From Acinetobacter lwoffii (lineage in GTDB: Bacteria > Pseudomonadota > Gammaproteobacteria > Pseudomonadales > Moraxellaceae), in the NCBI RefSeq assembly GCF_019343495.1, contig NZ_CP072549.1, forward strand, positions 1,178,001 to 1,242,000: a stretch of DNA of 64,000 nucleotides, in the 5' to 3' direction. Positions 45,964-56,661 of the stretch are shown one piece after another. How positions within the stretch are numbered: position 1 is the first letter of the stretch; the number at the start of each line of letters is the position of its first letter. The position numbers and the translations under genes are program-made. The notes under the pieces were generated by a model. The model was not told the DNA's origin. It saw only the letters and a list, made by a program, of their open reading frames with translations, and searched no databases.

Positions 45964-48000
45964 TTACAGTTTTGCTGCTAATTCCGCTCCCTCACGAATG
46001 GCGCGCTTGGCATCGAGTTCAGCAGCCAGTTTTGCACCGCCAATAATATGATACTGCGCCAAGGTATTTTCCCCAGCACTCGGCATCAGGTCTTTTACCG
46101 ATTCCTGACCTGCACATACCACAATGGTATCCACACGCAATAATTGAGCATGGCCATCTACCTCAATCCATAAGCCTTCATCCGTGACAGATTTATATTG
46201 CACACCGCGCAACATCCGCACGGCATGTTTTTTTAACTGGGCACGATGTACCCAGCCTGAAGTCTTGCCTAGTCCTGCGCCAAGCGGTGTCTTTTTACGT
46301 TGTAATAAATAAATTTCCCGTACTGGTGGTTCGACTTCAGCACGCTGTAACCCGCCTTCAGTCACATAATCTGGTTGGGAATCAATACCCCATTCACGTT
46401 TCCACTCATCCACAGGTTGCGGCTGTACCTGATGCGGCGGCTTTAATAAAAACTCCGACACATCAAAACCAATACCACCCGCGCCGATGACCGCAACACG
46501 ATCACCGACAGGCGCGCCGCGTAGCACTTCTGCATAAGACAAGACTTGTGGTGCCTGACTGCCTTCGATATTCAAGGCACGCGGCACGACACCTGTAGCC
46601 ACAATCACCTCATCAAAACCTTCACGCTCCAACTGCTCGCGATTGACACGGGTATTGAGACGCAGATCAACTCCGGTTTTTTCTAGCTGCACTTTAAAAT
46701 AACGAATCGTTTCGTGAAATTCCTCTTTCCCTGGAATGACTTTAGCCAGGTTGAACTGCCCGCCTACTTCATGATTGGCCTCAAACAGCGTCACATCATG
46801 CCCGCGACTGGCTGCGACCGTAGCAGCAGACAGACCTGCAACTCCCCCGCCAATCACTGCAATACTTTTCGGTTTTTTGGTTTTGATATAAACCAGTTCG
46901 GTTTCATAAGCGGCACGCGGATTGACCAGACAGGTTGCCCGCTGGTTTTTAAAGGTATGATCCAGACAAGCCTGATTACAGGCAATACAGGTATTGATTT
47001 CATCAACACGATTGGTCGCGGTTTTATTGACCCAGAAAGCATCGGCCAAAAGTGGACGTGCCATCTGCACCATATCTGCCTGACCAGAGGCCAGAATCGC
47101 CTCGGCAGTGTCTGGCATATTGATCCGGTTGGATGCAATCACCGGCACCGACACATGTTTTTTGACTTCAGCGGTATAATCGACAAAAGCGGCACGCGGT
47201 ACAGAAGTCACAATAGTGGGGATACGTGCTTCATGCCAGCCAATCCCGGTATTAAGCAAAGTAATCCCCGCCTTTTCCAAAGCTTTAGCTACGGTAATCA
47301 CTTCCTGCATGGTATTGCCATCATGTACCAAATCGAGAAGCGACAAACGGAAACAGATGATAAATTTTTCGCCAATTTCCTCGCGAATGGCTTTGACAAT
47401 TTCTACGGCAAAACGCATCCGGTTTTCAATCGGGCCACCCCAACGGTCGCTACGCTGGTTGACATGACGACTTAAAAACTGATTCAGTAAATAGCCTTCC
47501 GAACCCATAATTTCTACGCCATCATAGCCAGCCTTTTTGGCAATACTGGCCGTGTTGACATAGTCCTGAATGGTATTCAGGATCTGTTTATCTGACATTT
47601 CACGTGGTTTAAAAGGAGAAATTGGCGATTTGATTGGACTTGCCGACACCACAAAAGGCTGATAGCCATAACGTCCGGCATGCAGAATTTGCAAAAGAAT
47701 TTTGGCGCCATGTTTATGCACTGCATGCGTCACCAGACGATGTGGCGCAATATCTCCCAAGGTATTCATGGTGCCGCCCGCCGGCAACAACCAGCCTTGA
47801 CGGTTTGGCGATATTCCACCCGTAATCAGCAGACCTACGCCACCCTTTGCACGTTCGCCAAAATACGCTGCAAGTTTAGGATAATTATAGAAGCGGTCTT
47901 CCAGACCAGTATGCATCGACCCCATTACGACCCGGTTTTTAATGGTGGTAAAACCTAAATGCAGTGGTTTTAAAATGTTGGCATAGCGCGTCGTGGTCAT
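45964..48000 (-). CDS. fadH: NADPH-dependent 2,4-dienoyl-CoA reductase
   Basis: A 678-residue flavo-iron-sulfur enzyme that reduces 2,4-dienoyl-CoA so unsaturated fatty acids can enter beta-oxidation. An old-yellow-enzyme TIM barrel spans about residues 1-350 (MGSMHTGLED, LQILHAGRYGYQP). The 4Fe-4S cysteines follow in NTCIACNQACLDH and ATCLVNP. FAD/NADPH-binding domains have AVIGGGVAGLSAA near 380 and AVIGAGGIGFDV near 515. ATG at 48000 has AGGGA upstream. Confidence 0.93.
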   Translation of the reverse strand: MTTTRYANILKPLHLGFTTIKNRVVMGSMHTGLEDRFYNYPKLAAYFGERAKGGVGLLITGGISPNRQGWLLPAGGTMNTLGDIAPHRLVTHAVHKHGAKILLQILHAGRYGYQPFVVSASPIKSPISPFKPREMSDKQILNTIQDYVNTASIAKKAGYDGVEIMGSEGYLLNQFLSRHVNQRSDRWGGPIENRMRFAVEIVKAIREEIGEKFIICFRLSLLDLVHDGNTMQEVITVAKALEKAGITLLNTGIGWHEARIPTIVTSVPRAAFVDYTAEVKKHVSVPVIASNRINMPDTAEAILASGQADMVQMARPLLADAFWVNKTATNRVDEINTCIACNQACLDHTFKNQRATCLVNPRAAYETELVYIKTKKPKSIAVIGGGVAGLSAATVAASRGHDVTLFEANHEVGGQFNLAKVIPGKEEFHETIRYFKVQLEKTGVDLRLNTRVNREQLEREGFDEVIVATGVVPRALNIEGSQAPQVLSYAEVLRGAPVGDRVAVIGAGGIGFDVSEFLLKPPHQVQPQPVDEWKREWGIDSQPDYVTEGGLQRAEVEPPVREIYLLQRKKTPLGAGLGKTSGWVHRAQLKKHAVRMLRGVQYKSVTDEGLWIEVDGHAQLLRVDTIVVCAGQESVKDLMPSAGENTLAQYHIIGGAKLAAELDAKRAIREGAELAAKL

Positions 48001-48140
48001 AACAAATCCCTGATTATATTTGGCTGAGCAAGTCATTCCCTTACTTTAACTGATTTTCAGCGGCTTTTTATGACCCGGAGTTCAGCATTTTCAGGCACAA
48101 ACATCAATCTTCGATACCAGCTCGCTCTATACATGACAAA

Positions 48141-48494
48141 TTAGTTCTGCCATTGCCGTGCACTGGATTTCCATAATGCAATCGCACCCAATACTGTACC
48201 AATTGGAAAACTCAGCAACATCAGGATGGCCATTATTCTGGATAAAGTTCGTCCTGAACCATTGCCCTGCTTCACCTTAATACAGGCCTGGATATTAAAA
48301 AACATCAGCAAGCCTAAAAGTAGCAACACCACACCTAAACTCAGCATGGAAATACTGGATTGCTGATATTCAAGATATAAAAACAGCACTGTACTAAAAC
48401 CAATCAGGCCGGCATAAATCCCATGTAACAGTGCCAGCGTTTCATTCTTAGCTTTAGGATTTAAATTAGGTAAAGGTGGAATGCGAGTCGCCAT
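48141..48494 (-). CDS. Small membrane protein with three helices
   Basis: A 117-residue protein. A polar N-terminus (PPLPNLNPKAKNETLAL) is followed by three hydrophobic helices at about residues 22-42, 48-70 and 83-105. It has no recognisable domain. ATG has CAGGAA upstream. It diverges from argG and lies downstream of no clear partner; its function is unknown. Confidence 0.7.
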   Translation of the reverse strand: MATRIPPLPNLNPKAKNETLALLHGIYAGLIGFSTVLFLYLEYQQSSISMLSLGVVLLLLGLLMFFNIQACIKVKQGNGSGRTLSRIMAILMLLSFPIGTVLGAIALWKSSARQWQN

Positions 48495-48739
48495 GCTTTT
48501 ATTCCTGTTTTATCTGATTTTTAACTTTATTCGGCTGAATATAACCAATTTCTTCCGTTTTCAGCAGGATTCTGGTGAAAATCGTGCGATTTATGATTAT
48601 TTAAGCCTATTGAATAGAGATTTTAAAACGAGTTTTTCTTTTCTAAAGCAAACCTAAATAAATTAATGATACAATTGATGCAATATGTATTTTTTCAGGC
48701 CACCAATTCTGGCGTGCCTATTTCATATCATTAGGATGA

Positions 48740-50083
<1,344 letters not shown>

Positions 50084-50106
50084 GTTTTAGTCCTTTTTCG
50101 TTTCAT

Positions 50107-50137
50107 AAAAAACCGCTCCTGATGAGCGGTTTTTTAT
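50107..50137 (+). terminator. Intrinsic terminator of argG
   Basis: Ten-bp stem with a five-base loop and a T run. Confidence 0.9.
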
Positions 50138-50167
50138 TGAGGGTTCGTTTATTGATTGTAATAATCT

Positions 50168-51439
50168 CTAACCATTTGCGATATCTGAATTGACTGAACG
50201 AATGGACTGATAATAAATCTGGTTGCGTCCAAGCTGTTTGGCACGATATAGCGCCTGATCCGCGATTCCCAATAAGGCGTCTTTATCAATATCATCTTCA
50301 CCACGATAGACGGTAATGCCTAAACTGATGGTGATATGTTTCGCAACCGAGGATTTTTCATGTGGAATTTCCAGACGATCAATCGCCTTAAAAATATTTG
50401 AAGCCACTGCATAAGCACCATGTGCATCCGTTTCTGGCAAGAGCACCACAAACTCTTCCCCGCCATAACGCGCGACAAAGTCCATATGACGGATCGCATT
50501 TTTGATGGTTTTGGCAATAGTCGAAATGACATCATCACCTTTCTGATGCCCATAAAAATCGTTGTAATTTTTAAAGAAATCTACATCGATAAACAGAATT
50601 GCCAATGCCGTTTCTTCACGATGTGCACGTTCGAAATGGACTTGCAGCGTCTCATCAAAAGTCCGTCGATTGGAAATCTTGGTCAGCTCATCGTACTGAC
50701 TCAAATGTAATAATTCGTTGGTATGGATACGCTGGATCTGCTCACTGATTCTGGCGCGAATGCTATAGAGAAATATCACACGTTCACGGGCAAAAATCAT
50801 ATGGCTAATCACATAACCCAGCAAGCAACCTCCAATTAAAATCCGTCCAAAAACCATAGGATTAAATTCAACTGAAAGGCTAAACAATACAAGAATAGTA
50901 GTTGCCGCAGCGAATAATCCGGTGACCAGCATCTGAATCGGCTTAATACCGGTCAGAACATAACCCAGGATATATACGATCGTGACTATCGCCATGGATT
51001 GATGCTGCAAGGCATCAGTTTTAATCGACATGGTGATACATGAAATTGACACCTGTACCCAGAATACCAACAGCATCGAAGCCTGAGGAAAAAAGCGCTT
51101 GATCTTGGGTAAGCACGAGAACATATAAAAGATAATTAGCGACACGCCGCCATTGAGCAAGCCCAACATACACAGGACAAAATCATGTACGAAATATTCT
51201 TTGCTGATGCTCCAGTAATCTGTGGGAATCATCACCACCAAAAAAAGGAAATAGGCTAGTACTCCAGCCCACACATATTTTTCGACATGTTTGCGGGCGC
51301 GTTCCAGATTTTTGGTCCAGAATTCTTGTTCCAGATTTTGAGGGAAGACCGGGCCTACACGCTGGCTTTGCCGTGTAATCAGTTGTTCTATGTCTTCTTT
51401 ATCATCTTGCAATTTCGCTAGATTGTACTTGTATTCCAT
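50168..51439 (-). CDS. Membrane-bound diguanylate cyclase
   Basis: A 423-residue protein that should make c-di-GMP. A soluble N-terminus of about 50 residues is followed by roughly six membrane helices (about residues 55-220), then a GGDEF domain. The active site GGEEF is at 326-330 and the inhibitory site R-H-M-D at 317-320 is intact, so feedback inhibition is expected. The sensor domain may detect a membrane signal; its type is not recognised. ATG at 51439 has no strong ribosome site, and a TTG at 51445 is equally possible. Confidence 0.9.
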   Translation of the reverse strand: MEYKYNLAKLQDDKEDIEQLITRQSQRVGPVFPQNLEQEFWTKNLERARKHVEKYVWAGVLAYFLFLVVMIPTDYWSISKEYFVHDFVLCMLGLLNGGVSLIIFYMFSCLPKIKRFFPQASMLLVFWVQVSISCITMSIKTDALQHQSMAIVTIVYILGYVLTGIKPIQMLVTGLFAAATTILVLFSLSVEFNPMVFGRILIGGCLLGYVISHMIFARERVIFLYSIRARISEQIQRIHTNELLHLSQYDELTKISNRRTFDETLQVHFERAHREETALAILFIDVDFFKNYNDFYGHQKGDDVISTIAKTIKNAIRHMDFVARYGGEEFVVLLPETDAHGAYAVASNIFKAIDRLEIPHEKSSVAKHITISLGITVYRGEDDIDKDALLGIADQALYRAKQLGRNQIYYQSIRSVNSDIANG

Positions 51440-51591
51440 TGCCAAGTATTTATGTAATTTTTTTATTAATTTTAAAATAACATACTTTTTAAAATTAATT
51501 TATACATATCCCTTATTTTGTAGCGCTTTCTCGTTACCATTTTTACTATAGATGGATTATCATTTGTTTTATTTGTTCGACTGAATTTGAC

Positions 51592-52626
51592 TTGAATACG
51601 ATTACGATTCTCCAGCCAGATGATTGGCACGTTCACCTGCGTGATGGTTTAGCACTTCAACGTACCGTTCCCGATTTAGCCAAGCAGTTTTCTCGTGCCA
51701 TTTGCATGCCAAATCTGGTGCCACCCGTAAAAACCGTCGAAGAGGCCAATGCTTACCGTGAACGTATCATGGCACATGTGCCTGAAGGGGTAAATTTCGA
51801 CCCGCGTATGGTGCTGTATTTCACTGACAACACCCCGGCAAGTGAAGTTAAAAAGATCAAAGAATCTGCGCATGTCAATGCCATCAAGCTCTATCCTGCG
51901 GGTGCGACCACCAACTCCGATAGTGGTGTGAGCGATATGAGCAAAGTCTACGGCGTAATTGAACAGCTTGAAGAACACCAAGTGCCTTTATTGCTACATG
52001 GTGAAGTGACGCATAATCATGTCGATATTTTTGACCGTGAAAAGCGTTTCCTGGATGAAGTGCTGGCTCCCTTACTCAGACAATTTCCCAAGCTGAAACT
52101 GGTGCTCGAACACATCACCACCAGCGAAGCAGCAAACTTTGTACTTGAGCAAGACCGTAATGTCGCTGCAACCATTACGCCGCAACATTTATTGTTTAAC
52201 CGCAATGACATGCTGGTTGGTGGGATCAAGCCGCATTTCTACTGCTTGCCGATTTTAAAACGTCAAACGCATCAGCAAACTTTGCTGGAAGTCGCAACCA
52301 GCGGTAATCCTAAATTTTTCCTGGGAACAGATAGCGCGCCGCATTCAAAAAATGCAAAAGAAAATGCGTGTGGCTGTGCAGGATGTTATAGTGCGCCGAC
52401 TGCCATTGAGCTGTATGCTCAGGCATTTGATCAGGTGGGTAAAATTGAACGCCTGGAAGGTTTTGCCAGCCATTTTGGTGCAGACTTCTATGGCCTGCCA
52501 CGTAATACCAATACCATTACCCTGGTTAAAGAAGATCAAGTAATCCCTGAAAGTTTAGACTATCTGGATGGTGAACAGATTATCCCACTGTATGCTGGTA
52601 AAACCATTCAATGGAGAAAAGTGTGA
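51592..52626 (+). CDS. pyrC: Dihydroorotase
   Basis: A 344-residue zinc enzyme that closes carbamoyl aspartate to dihydroorotate in pyrimidine synthesis. [10 protein letters not shown] near residue 10 holds the first two His ligands, [16 protein letters not shown] near 97 the bridging Lys, and [13 protein letters not shown] near 245 the catalytic Asp. It is the class II E. coli-like form. There is no ATG before the conserved start, so a TTG is used. The stop overlaps the rnt start. Confidence 0.95.
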   Translation: MNTITILQPDDWHVHLRDGLALQRTVPDLAKQFSRAICMPNLVPPVKTVEEANAYRERIMAHVPEGVNFDPRMVLYFTDNTPASEVKKIKESAHVNAIKLYPAGATTNSDSGVSDMSKVYGVIEQLEEHQVPLLLHGEVTHNHVDIFDREKRFLDEVLAPLLRQFPKLKLVLEHITTSEAANFVLEQDRNVAATITPQHLLFNRNDMLVGGIKPHFYCLPILKRQTHQQTLLEVATSGNPKFFLGTDSAPHSKNAKENACGCAGCYSAPTAIELYAQAFDQVGKIERLEGFASHFGADFYGLPRNTNTITLVKEDQVIPESLDYLDGEQIIPLYAGKTIQWRKV

Positions 52627-53270
52627 CAAATGAAACGCTCCCAATCATTGGTCAACGTTTTCGTGGATTCTTACCTGTAGTTGTCGATGTCGAGACTGCA
52701 GGTTTTAATGCGCAGACTGATGCATTGCTGGAAATTGCGGCCATTCCGATTGTTTATAATGAGGAGGGTCAATTTGTGCCGGGTCAAGCTTACCATGCAC
52801 ATATCAATCCTTTCGAAGGGGCAAATCTCGACCGACGTTCGCTGGAGTTTATTGGGATCGATCCTTCTAATCCAATGCGAATCGCCATGGCCGAAGATGA
52901 GAAAACTGCACTCAAGCGCATTTTTAAATCGGTGAATGAAGTGCGTCGCCAGCAAAATTGTACCCATGCAGTTTTAGTCGGACACAATGCACATTTCGAT
53001 TTAGGTTTTCTTCAGGCCGCGATTGCCCGTACCGGGACCAAAAACCAGAACCCGTTTCATAGTTTTTCTGTCTTCGATACAGTGACTTTAAGTGCGGTGA
53101 TGTTTGGTCAGACTGTACTGGCGAAGTCCTGTATCCAAGCTGGAATCGAGTTTGATGGTAAAGAAGCCCATTCTGCATTATATGATACGCAGAAGACCGC
53201 TGAACTGTTTTGCTATATTTTAAACAAACTCGCACCTCACCTGCTTGACACTCTGGTGGCGGATCAATAA
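52623..53270 (+). CDS. rnt: Ribonuclease T
   Basis: A 215-residue DEDD-family exonuclease that trims tRNA and small-RNA 3' ends. [10 protein letters not shown] has the first Asp and Glu, [12 protein letters not shown] near residue 118 the second Asp, and [14 protein letters not shown] near 178 the catalytic His and last Asp. The GTG at 52623 overlaps the pyrC stop by four bases and has GGAG six bases upstream, so it is preferred to ATG at 52611. A promoter for tRNA-Glu is embedded in its last 30 bases. Confidence 0.93.
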   Translation: MTNETLPIIGQRFRGFLPVVVDVETAGFNAQTDALLEIAAIPIVYNEEGQFVPGQAYHAHINPFEGANLDRRSLEFIGIDPSNPMRIAMAEDEKTALKRIFKSVNEVRRQQNCTHAVLVGHNAHFDLGFLQAAIARTGTKNQNPFHSFSVFDTVTLSAVMFGQTVLAKSCIQAGIEFDGKEAHSALYDTQKTAELFCYILNKLAPHLLDTLVADQ

Positions 53271-53273
53271 GAT
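53245..53273 (+). promoter_or_regulatory. tRNA-Glu promoter inside the 3' end of rnt
   Basis: TTGACA at 53245-53250 and TAAGAT at 53268-53273 with a 17-base spacer. The -35 element lies in the rnt coding sequence and the -10 overlaps its stop codon. Transcription would begin near 53280, ten bases before the tRNA. Confidence 0.75.
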
Positions 53274-53290
53274 ACCGCCATCTTCTAAAC

Positions 53291-53366
53291 GTCCCTATCG
53301 TCTAGAGGCCTAGGACATCGCCCTTTCACGGCGGTAACCGGGGTTCGAATCCCCGTAGGGACGCCA
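53291..53366 (+). tRNA. tRNA-Glu (TTC), copy 1
   Basis: A 76-base tRNA with encoded CCA. The anticodon TTC sits in CCTTTCAC, the acceptor stem GTCCCTA pairs with TAGGGAC, and the discriminator is G. It is identical to four other copies in the window. Confidence 0.96.
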
Positions 53367-53442
53367 TCTATTTTTTCTCTTCTTTATATTTCTTTGATCA
53401 GCATCCTAAGCTGCTCAAGTCCTACACTTTTATCAATTAATT

Positions 53443-53462
53443 AATGAAAATAATTCTCATTA
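53443..53462. promoter_or_regulatory. Fur-box-like site 1 upstream of the TonB receptor
   Basis: AATGAAAATAATTCTCATTA resembles the 19-bp Fur consensus GATAATGATAATCATTATC. Confidence 0.6.
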
Positions 53463-53483
53463 CTATTGATTACCTACTCTAAG

Positions 53484-53502
53484 TTAATGATAATCACTTC
53501 CA
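53484..53502. promoter_or_regulatory. Fur-box-like site 2 upstream of the TonB receptor
   Basis: TTAATGATAATCACTTCCA matches the left half and centre of the Fur consensus well. It is consistent with iron control of the receptor gene. Confidence 0.55.
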
Positions 53503-53529
53503 TTATTTTTCGCATATTTAACCCTTCTC

Positions 53530-56054
53530 ATGCGTTTTGCTTATTCCCCACTTTCTATTGCGGTTCTAACAGCTTTATCAACATCTAGTTTTGCAGAAGA
53601 ATCAAATTATCAAGAATCCATCCTCAAGGAAGCTACGGTTAAGTTCAGCACGATTATTATCGAAGCTCAGCAAGCAAATGAAGTGGGAAAAACAGTTTAT
53701 TCAAAAGAAGATTTAGAAAGTACGCCAAATAGCTCAAAGAACATTACCGATTTTTTAAAAGTGAATCCGAATGTGCAGTTTAGTCAGTCACAACTTGCAG
53801 CAGGTTCTCAAGGTGAAATTAAACCTGCCGAAATCTCAATTAATGGTGCACAAACCTTCCAAAACAATTTCATTGTGAATGGTGTTTCCAACAACCTACT
53901 TATTAATCCAGCAAATTCAAACACAAATACGTTTCAAGATATTGGGACTGGCGCACAAGCTATGGCAGTGAACACGGACCTACTTTGTGAGCTTGAAGTA
54001 TTAGATAGCAATGTGTCTGCCGCTTATGGTCAATTCACAGGTGGTGTTGTAAATGCTAAAACATGTGCACCGCAAACAGAGATAGGTAAAATTCACGGTT
54101 CTATCACCTATGATTACACTGAAAGTGATTGGGCTCGCTACAACTCAATTTCACCTTTAGAAGAAAGTAAATTTGAAGAGCCCACAGATGAATACCAAAA
54201 GGAATATACCAAACAAGGTCTAAGCACCAATATTTATGGGAAGCTCTCGAATGATTGGGGCTTTAATGCTTATGCCTCTCAACGAGAGTCTATCATCCCA
54301 GTCAAAAGTGGCTTTGAAACACCTAAAACAATTGATCAAGAACGACATATCTCAAATCTTGGTGCAACATTATTTTATACACCAAACCCCTCAACCAAAG
54401 CGAAGTTTGGTTTCGATTATGGATTGCTGGACAGTTTGAGCTATGTGGACAGCAACCGTGATTCGGGAAGTACCACTGAAACTGAAACACTTACTCTGTT
54501 CTCGGAACTTGAACATCGCTTCAACTTAGGTACTCTTGTACACAAACTTAATTTCCAAAACTCGGCGACACAACGTATTGCAGATAATAACTACAGTATG
54601 CATTGGTACTATGCCGAAGGAAGTAAAGATTGGAATAATACCGATGTTGTTCGAGAAGGCGCCATCATGGGAGAAATAGAACAACATCAAGACGTTCTCT
54701 CTTACGACCTACAAGCCAATATAGACCCATTTAAAGTTGGTCAATCCCAACACAACATGACTCTAGGTGCGGGTTATAGCCATGCTCATGTTGAGTGGAA
54801 ACGAGCCGAGGATGTTTTACTCGCGACAAAGACCCATTTAAAAGAACTTGGCAAAGATACTACCTGCCTTCAAAGTGCCCCATATTGTGACGATAAACTA
54901 ACGATAAATGGTTGGAATGGACAATATATCGCTGGTGGGACTCTGTACAAAGCTGGTGATATCCAAGCCCAGCAAGATCGCCTAAATATATTTATTGAAG
55001 ATAATATTCAGTGGAATGATCAATTTTCAACACGCCTTGGTGTTCGTGCTGATTATGACTCTTTGAGTAGTAATATCAATATTTCCCCTCGCAGTCGTCT
55101 CTCTTACAAACCCTTTAGTAATGATCAATTGCATTTATCCGCTGGGTGGAATCGCTACTATGGTCAGCAAACTTTAGGTACAGAGCTGAATGAAATTCAA
55201 AATGATTTGCTCTACAAACTGTCACGTGAAAACCCACATGCGACTTGGGTAGAAACACAAACTGCACTATCCAGCGGTGCGCGTAGTTCAGCGCTCAATA
55301 CCCCTTTCAGTGACGAGACTGTTTTAGGCCTGAATACACAAATCCAGAATTGGGATCTAGGGCTAAAATGGGTCAATCGTAAATATCAGGATGAAATATC
55401 AAAAACTAAAGTTACTCCTTTAGGTGGATCAAAATTCTTCTATGAATATAACAATGATGGAAGTGGCAAAGCTGACATCTACACCTTAACACTTAAAAAT
55501 CGTCAACCGATCGCACTGGGGGATAGCCAACATTTATTTGCCTTGGGATTTGATACAGTGAAGTCTTCCGCAGTTATGTAGATTACACTTCAGCCTATGA
55601 TCAAGCCACTCAAGATGAATGGGTCTCTTATGATGGTCAAATTATCCGTTGGTCAGACCGCCCTGCCCCAAAATTTAACCAACCATGGACCGCACGAGTA
55701 AACTGGGATATTACATTCGATACACTGCCTGTACGTATTTCAAACTTCTTTAGCTATAAAAACAGTTACGATGATATGGTTGTAGTCTCCAATAAAAATG
55801 ACAAAGTCGAATAGGAAGGTGAACTGCTTGACACCTATTTAGCCTCTGAAATTAAACCCAAATTTACATGGGATATGCGCACCACCTATGACTGGGAAAT
55901 TTCAAAAGATTTAAGGGCAATTTTTGGTTTAACCATTAACAACGTAACCAACCGCGTGAATACCTATACAACAGGCTCGACCTCAAATGATAGACCACGT
56001 GTGATGACTGAAATCGGCCGCCAATTTATTGCAGATGTTACTTTTAAATTCTAG
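53530..56054 (+). pseudogene. Broken TonB-dependent outer membrane receptor
   Basis: A receptor gene with a signal peptide (LTALSTSSFAEE), a plug domain (TPNSSKNITDFLKVNPNVQF, AEISINGAQTFQNNFIVNGV, LDSNVSAAYGQFTGGVVNA) and beta-barrel sequence. The first frame stops at 55579-55581 (683 residues). The barrel continues in another frame from about 55572 (YVDYTSAYDQATQ), consistent with one lost base, then meets a TAG at 55812 within VE-stop-EGELLDTY, and runs to the C-terminal IADVTFKF and TAG at 56054. Two independent lesions show the gene is inactive unless the sequence contains errors. Fur-like sites upstream suggest a former siderophore receptor; identical tRNA-Glu genes flank it. Confidence 0.9.
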
Positions 56055-56135
56055 AGCCTGAATAGGTACATGCTGCTGCTCTTTTAGATTTGCTTAGGCT
56101 ATAATTAATGCGATTTCATATTTTGCCTTTGTATC

Positions 56136-56294
56136 ATGTTAAAAAAGATCTTACTGGTTTTACTGATTTTAGCCCCATCCGCGCTATATCTCTATATCGT
56201 CAACCGTGATGATGACAACACTGCGGAGACTGAGACAGTATCAACCCCAGCTGAAAACTCTCAGCCTGAGCAATATCAAACTCCAGATCACTAA
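56136..56294 (+). CDS. 52-residue small protein with N-terminal membrane helix
   Basis: MLKKILLVLLILAPSALYLYIV is a signal-anchor or signal peptide, followed by an acidic, Thr/Gln/Pro-rich tail (DDDNTAETETVSTPAENS). It would be an exported or membrane-anchored peptide. A good -10 (TATAAT near 56099) lies upstream and a clear terminator follows, which supports a real gene despite a weak ribosome site. It is too short for most annotation cut-offs. No function known. Confidence 0.55.
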   Translation: MLKKILLVLLILAPSALYLYIVNRDDDNTAETETVSTPAENSQPEQYQTPDH

Positions 56295-56313
56295 GTTTTA
56301 GTGATCTTTTCAA
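56285..56313 (+). terminator. Intrinsic terminator after the small gene
   Basis: Nine- to ten-bp stem with a short loop, overlapping the stop codon of the small gene, followed by TTTT. Confidence 0.75.
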
Positions 56314-56425
56314 ATATTTATTTTTTATAGTCCTGAAATCTGTTCAGAAAATAACATCTTAATAAAATAAAGTTTTTGTTTTGCCTAATGTTTAAACTGT
56401 TAAATGAATTTTAGCAAAAACCCTT

Positions 56426-56454
56426 TTGACAAACCCCGGCTTAATCCTTAATAT
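56426..56454 (+). promoter_or_regulatory. Promoter of tRNA-Glu copy 2
   Basis: TTGACA at 56426-56431 and TAATAT at 56449-56454 with a 17-base spacer. Confidence 0.85.
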
Positions 56455-56471
56455 ACGCATCACCTCGCAAC

Positions 56472-56547
56472 GTCCCTATCGTCTAGAGGCCTAGGACATC
56501 GCCCTTTCACGGCGGTAACCGGGGTTCGAATCCCCGTAGGGACGCCA
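56472..56547 (+). tRNA. tRNA-Glu (TTC), copy 2
   Basis: Identical over 76 bases to the copy at 53291. It lies between the broken receptor and the permease gene. Confidence 0.96.
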
Positions 56548-56596
56548 TCTATTGATCTCATACGATCAGACCTTATTCGAAATTACTATTATTCGA

Positions 56597-56624
56597 TTGC
56601 AGATTTGTAGTTTTTCACTACAAT
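56597..56624 (+). promoter_or_regulatory. Permease promoter with inverted repeat over the spacer
   Basis: TTGCAG at 56597-56602 and TACAAT at 56619-56624, 16-base spacer. A 7-bp perfect inverted repeat, TTGTAGT at 56605-56611 and ACTACAA at 56617-56623, covers the spacer and -10, as expected of a repressor operator. The regulator is unknown. Confidence 0.5.
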
Positions 56625-56661
56625 AGCTCGCTTCATTCCTTTGAAGTATTTCTTATTTCCT

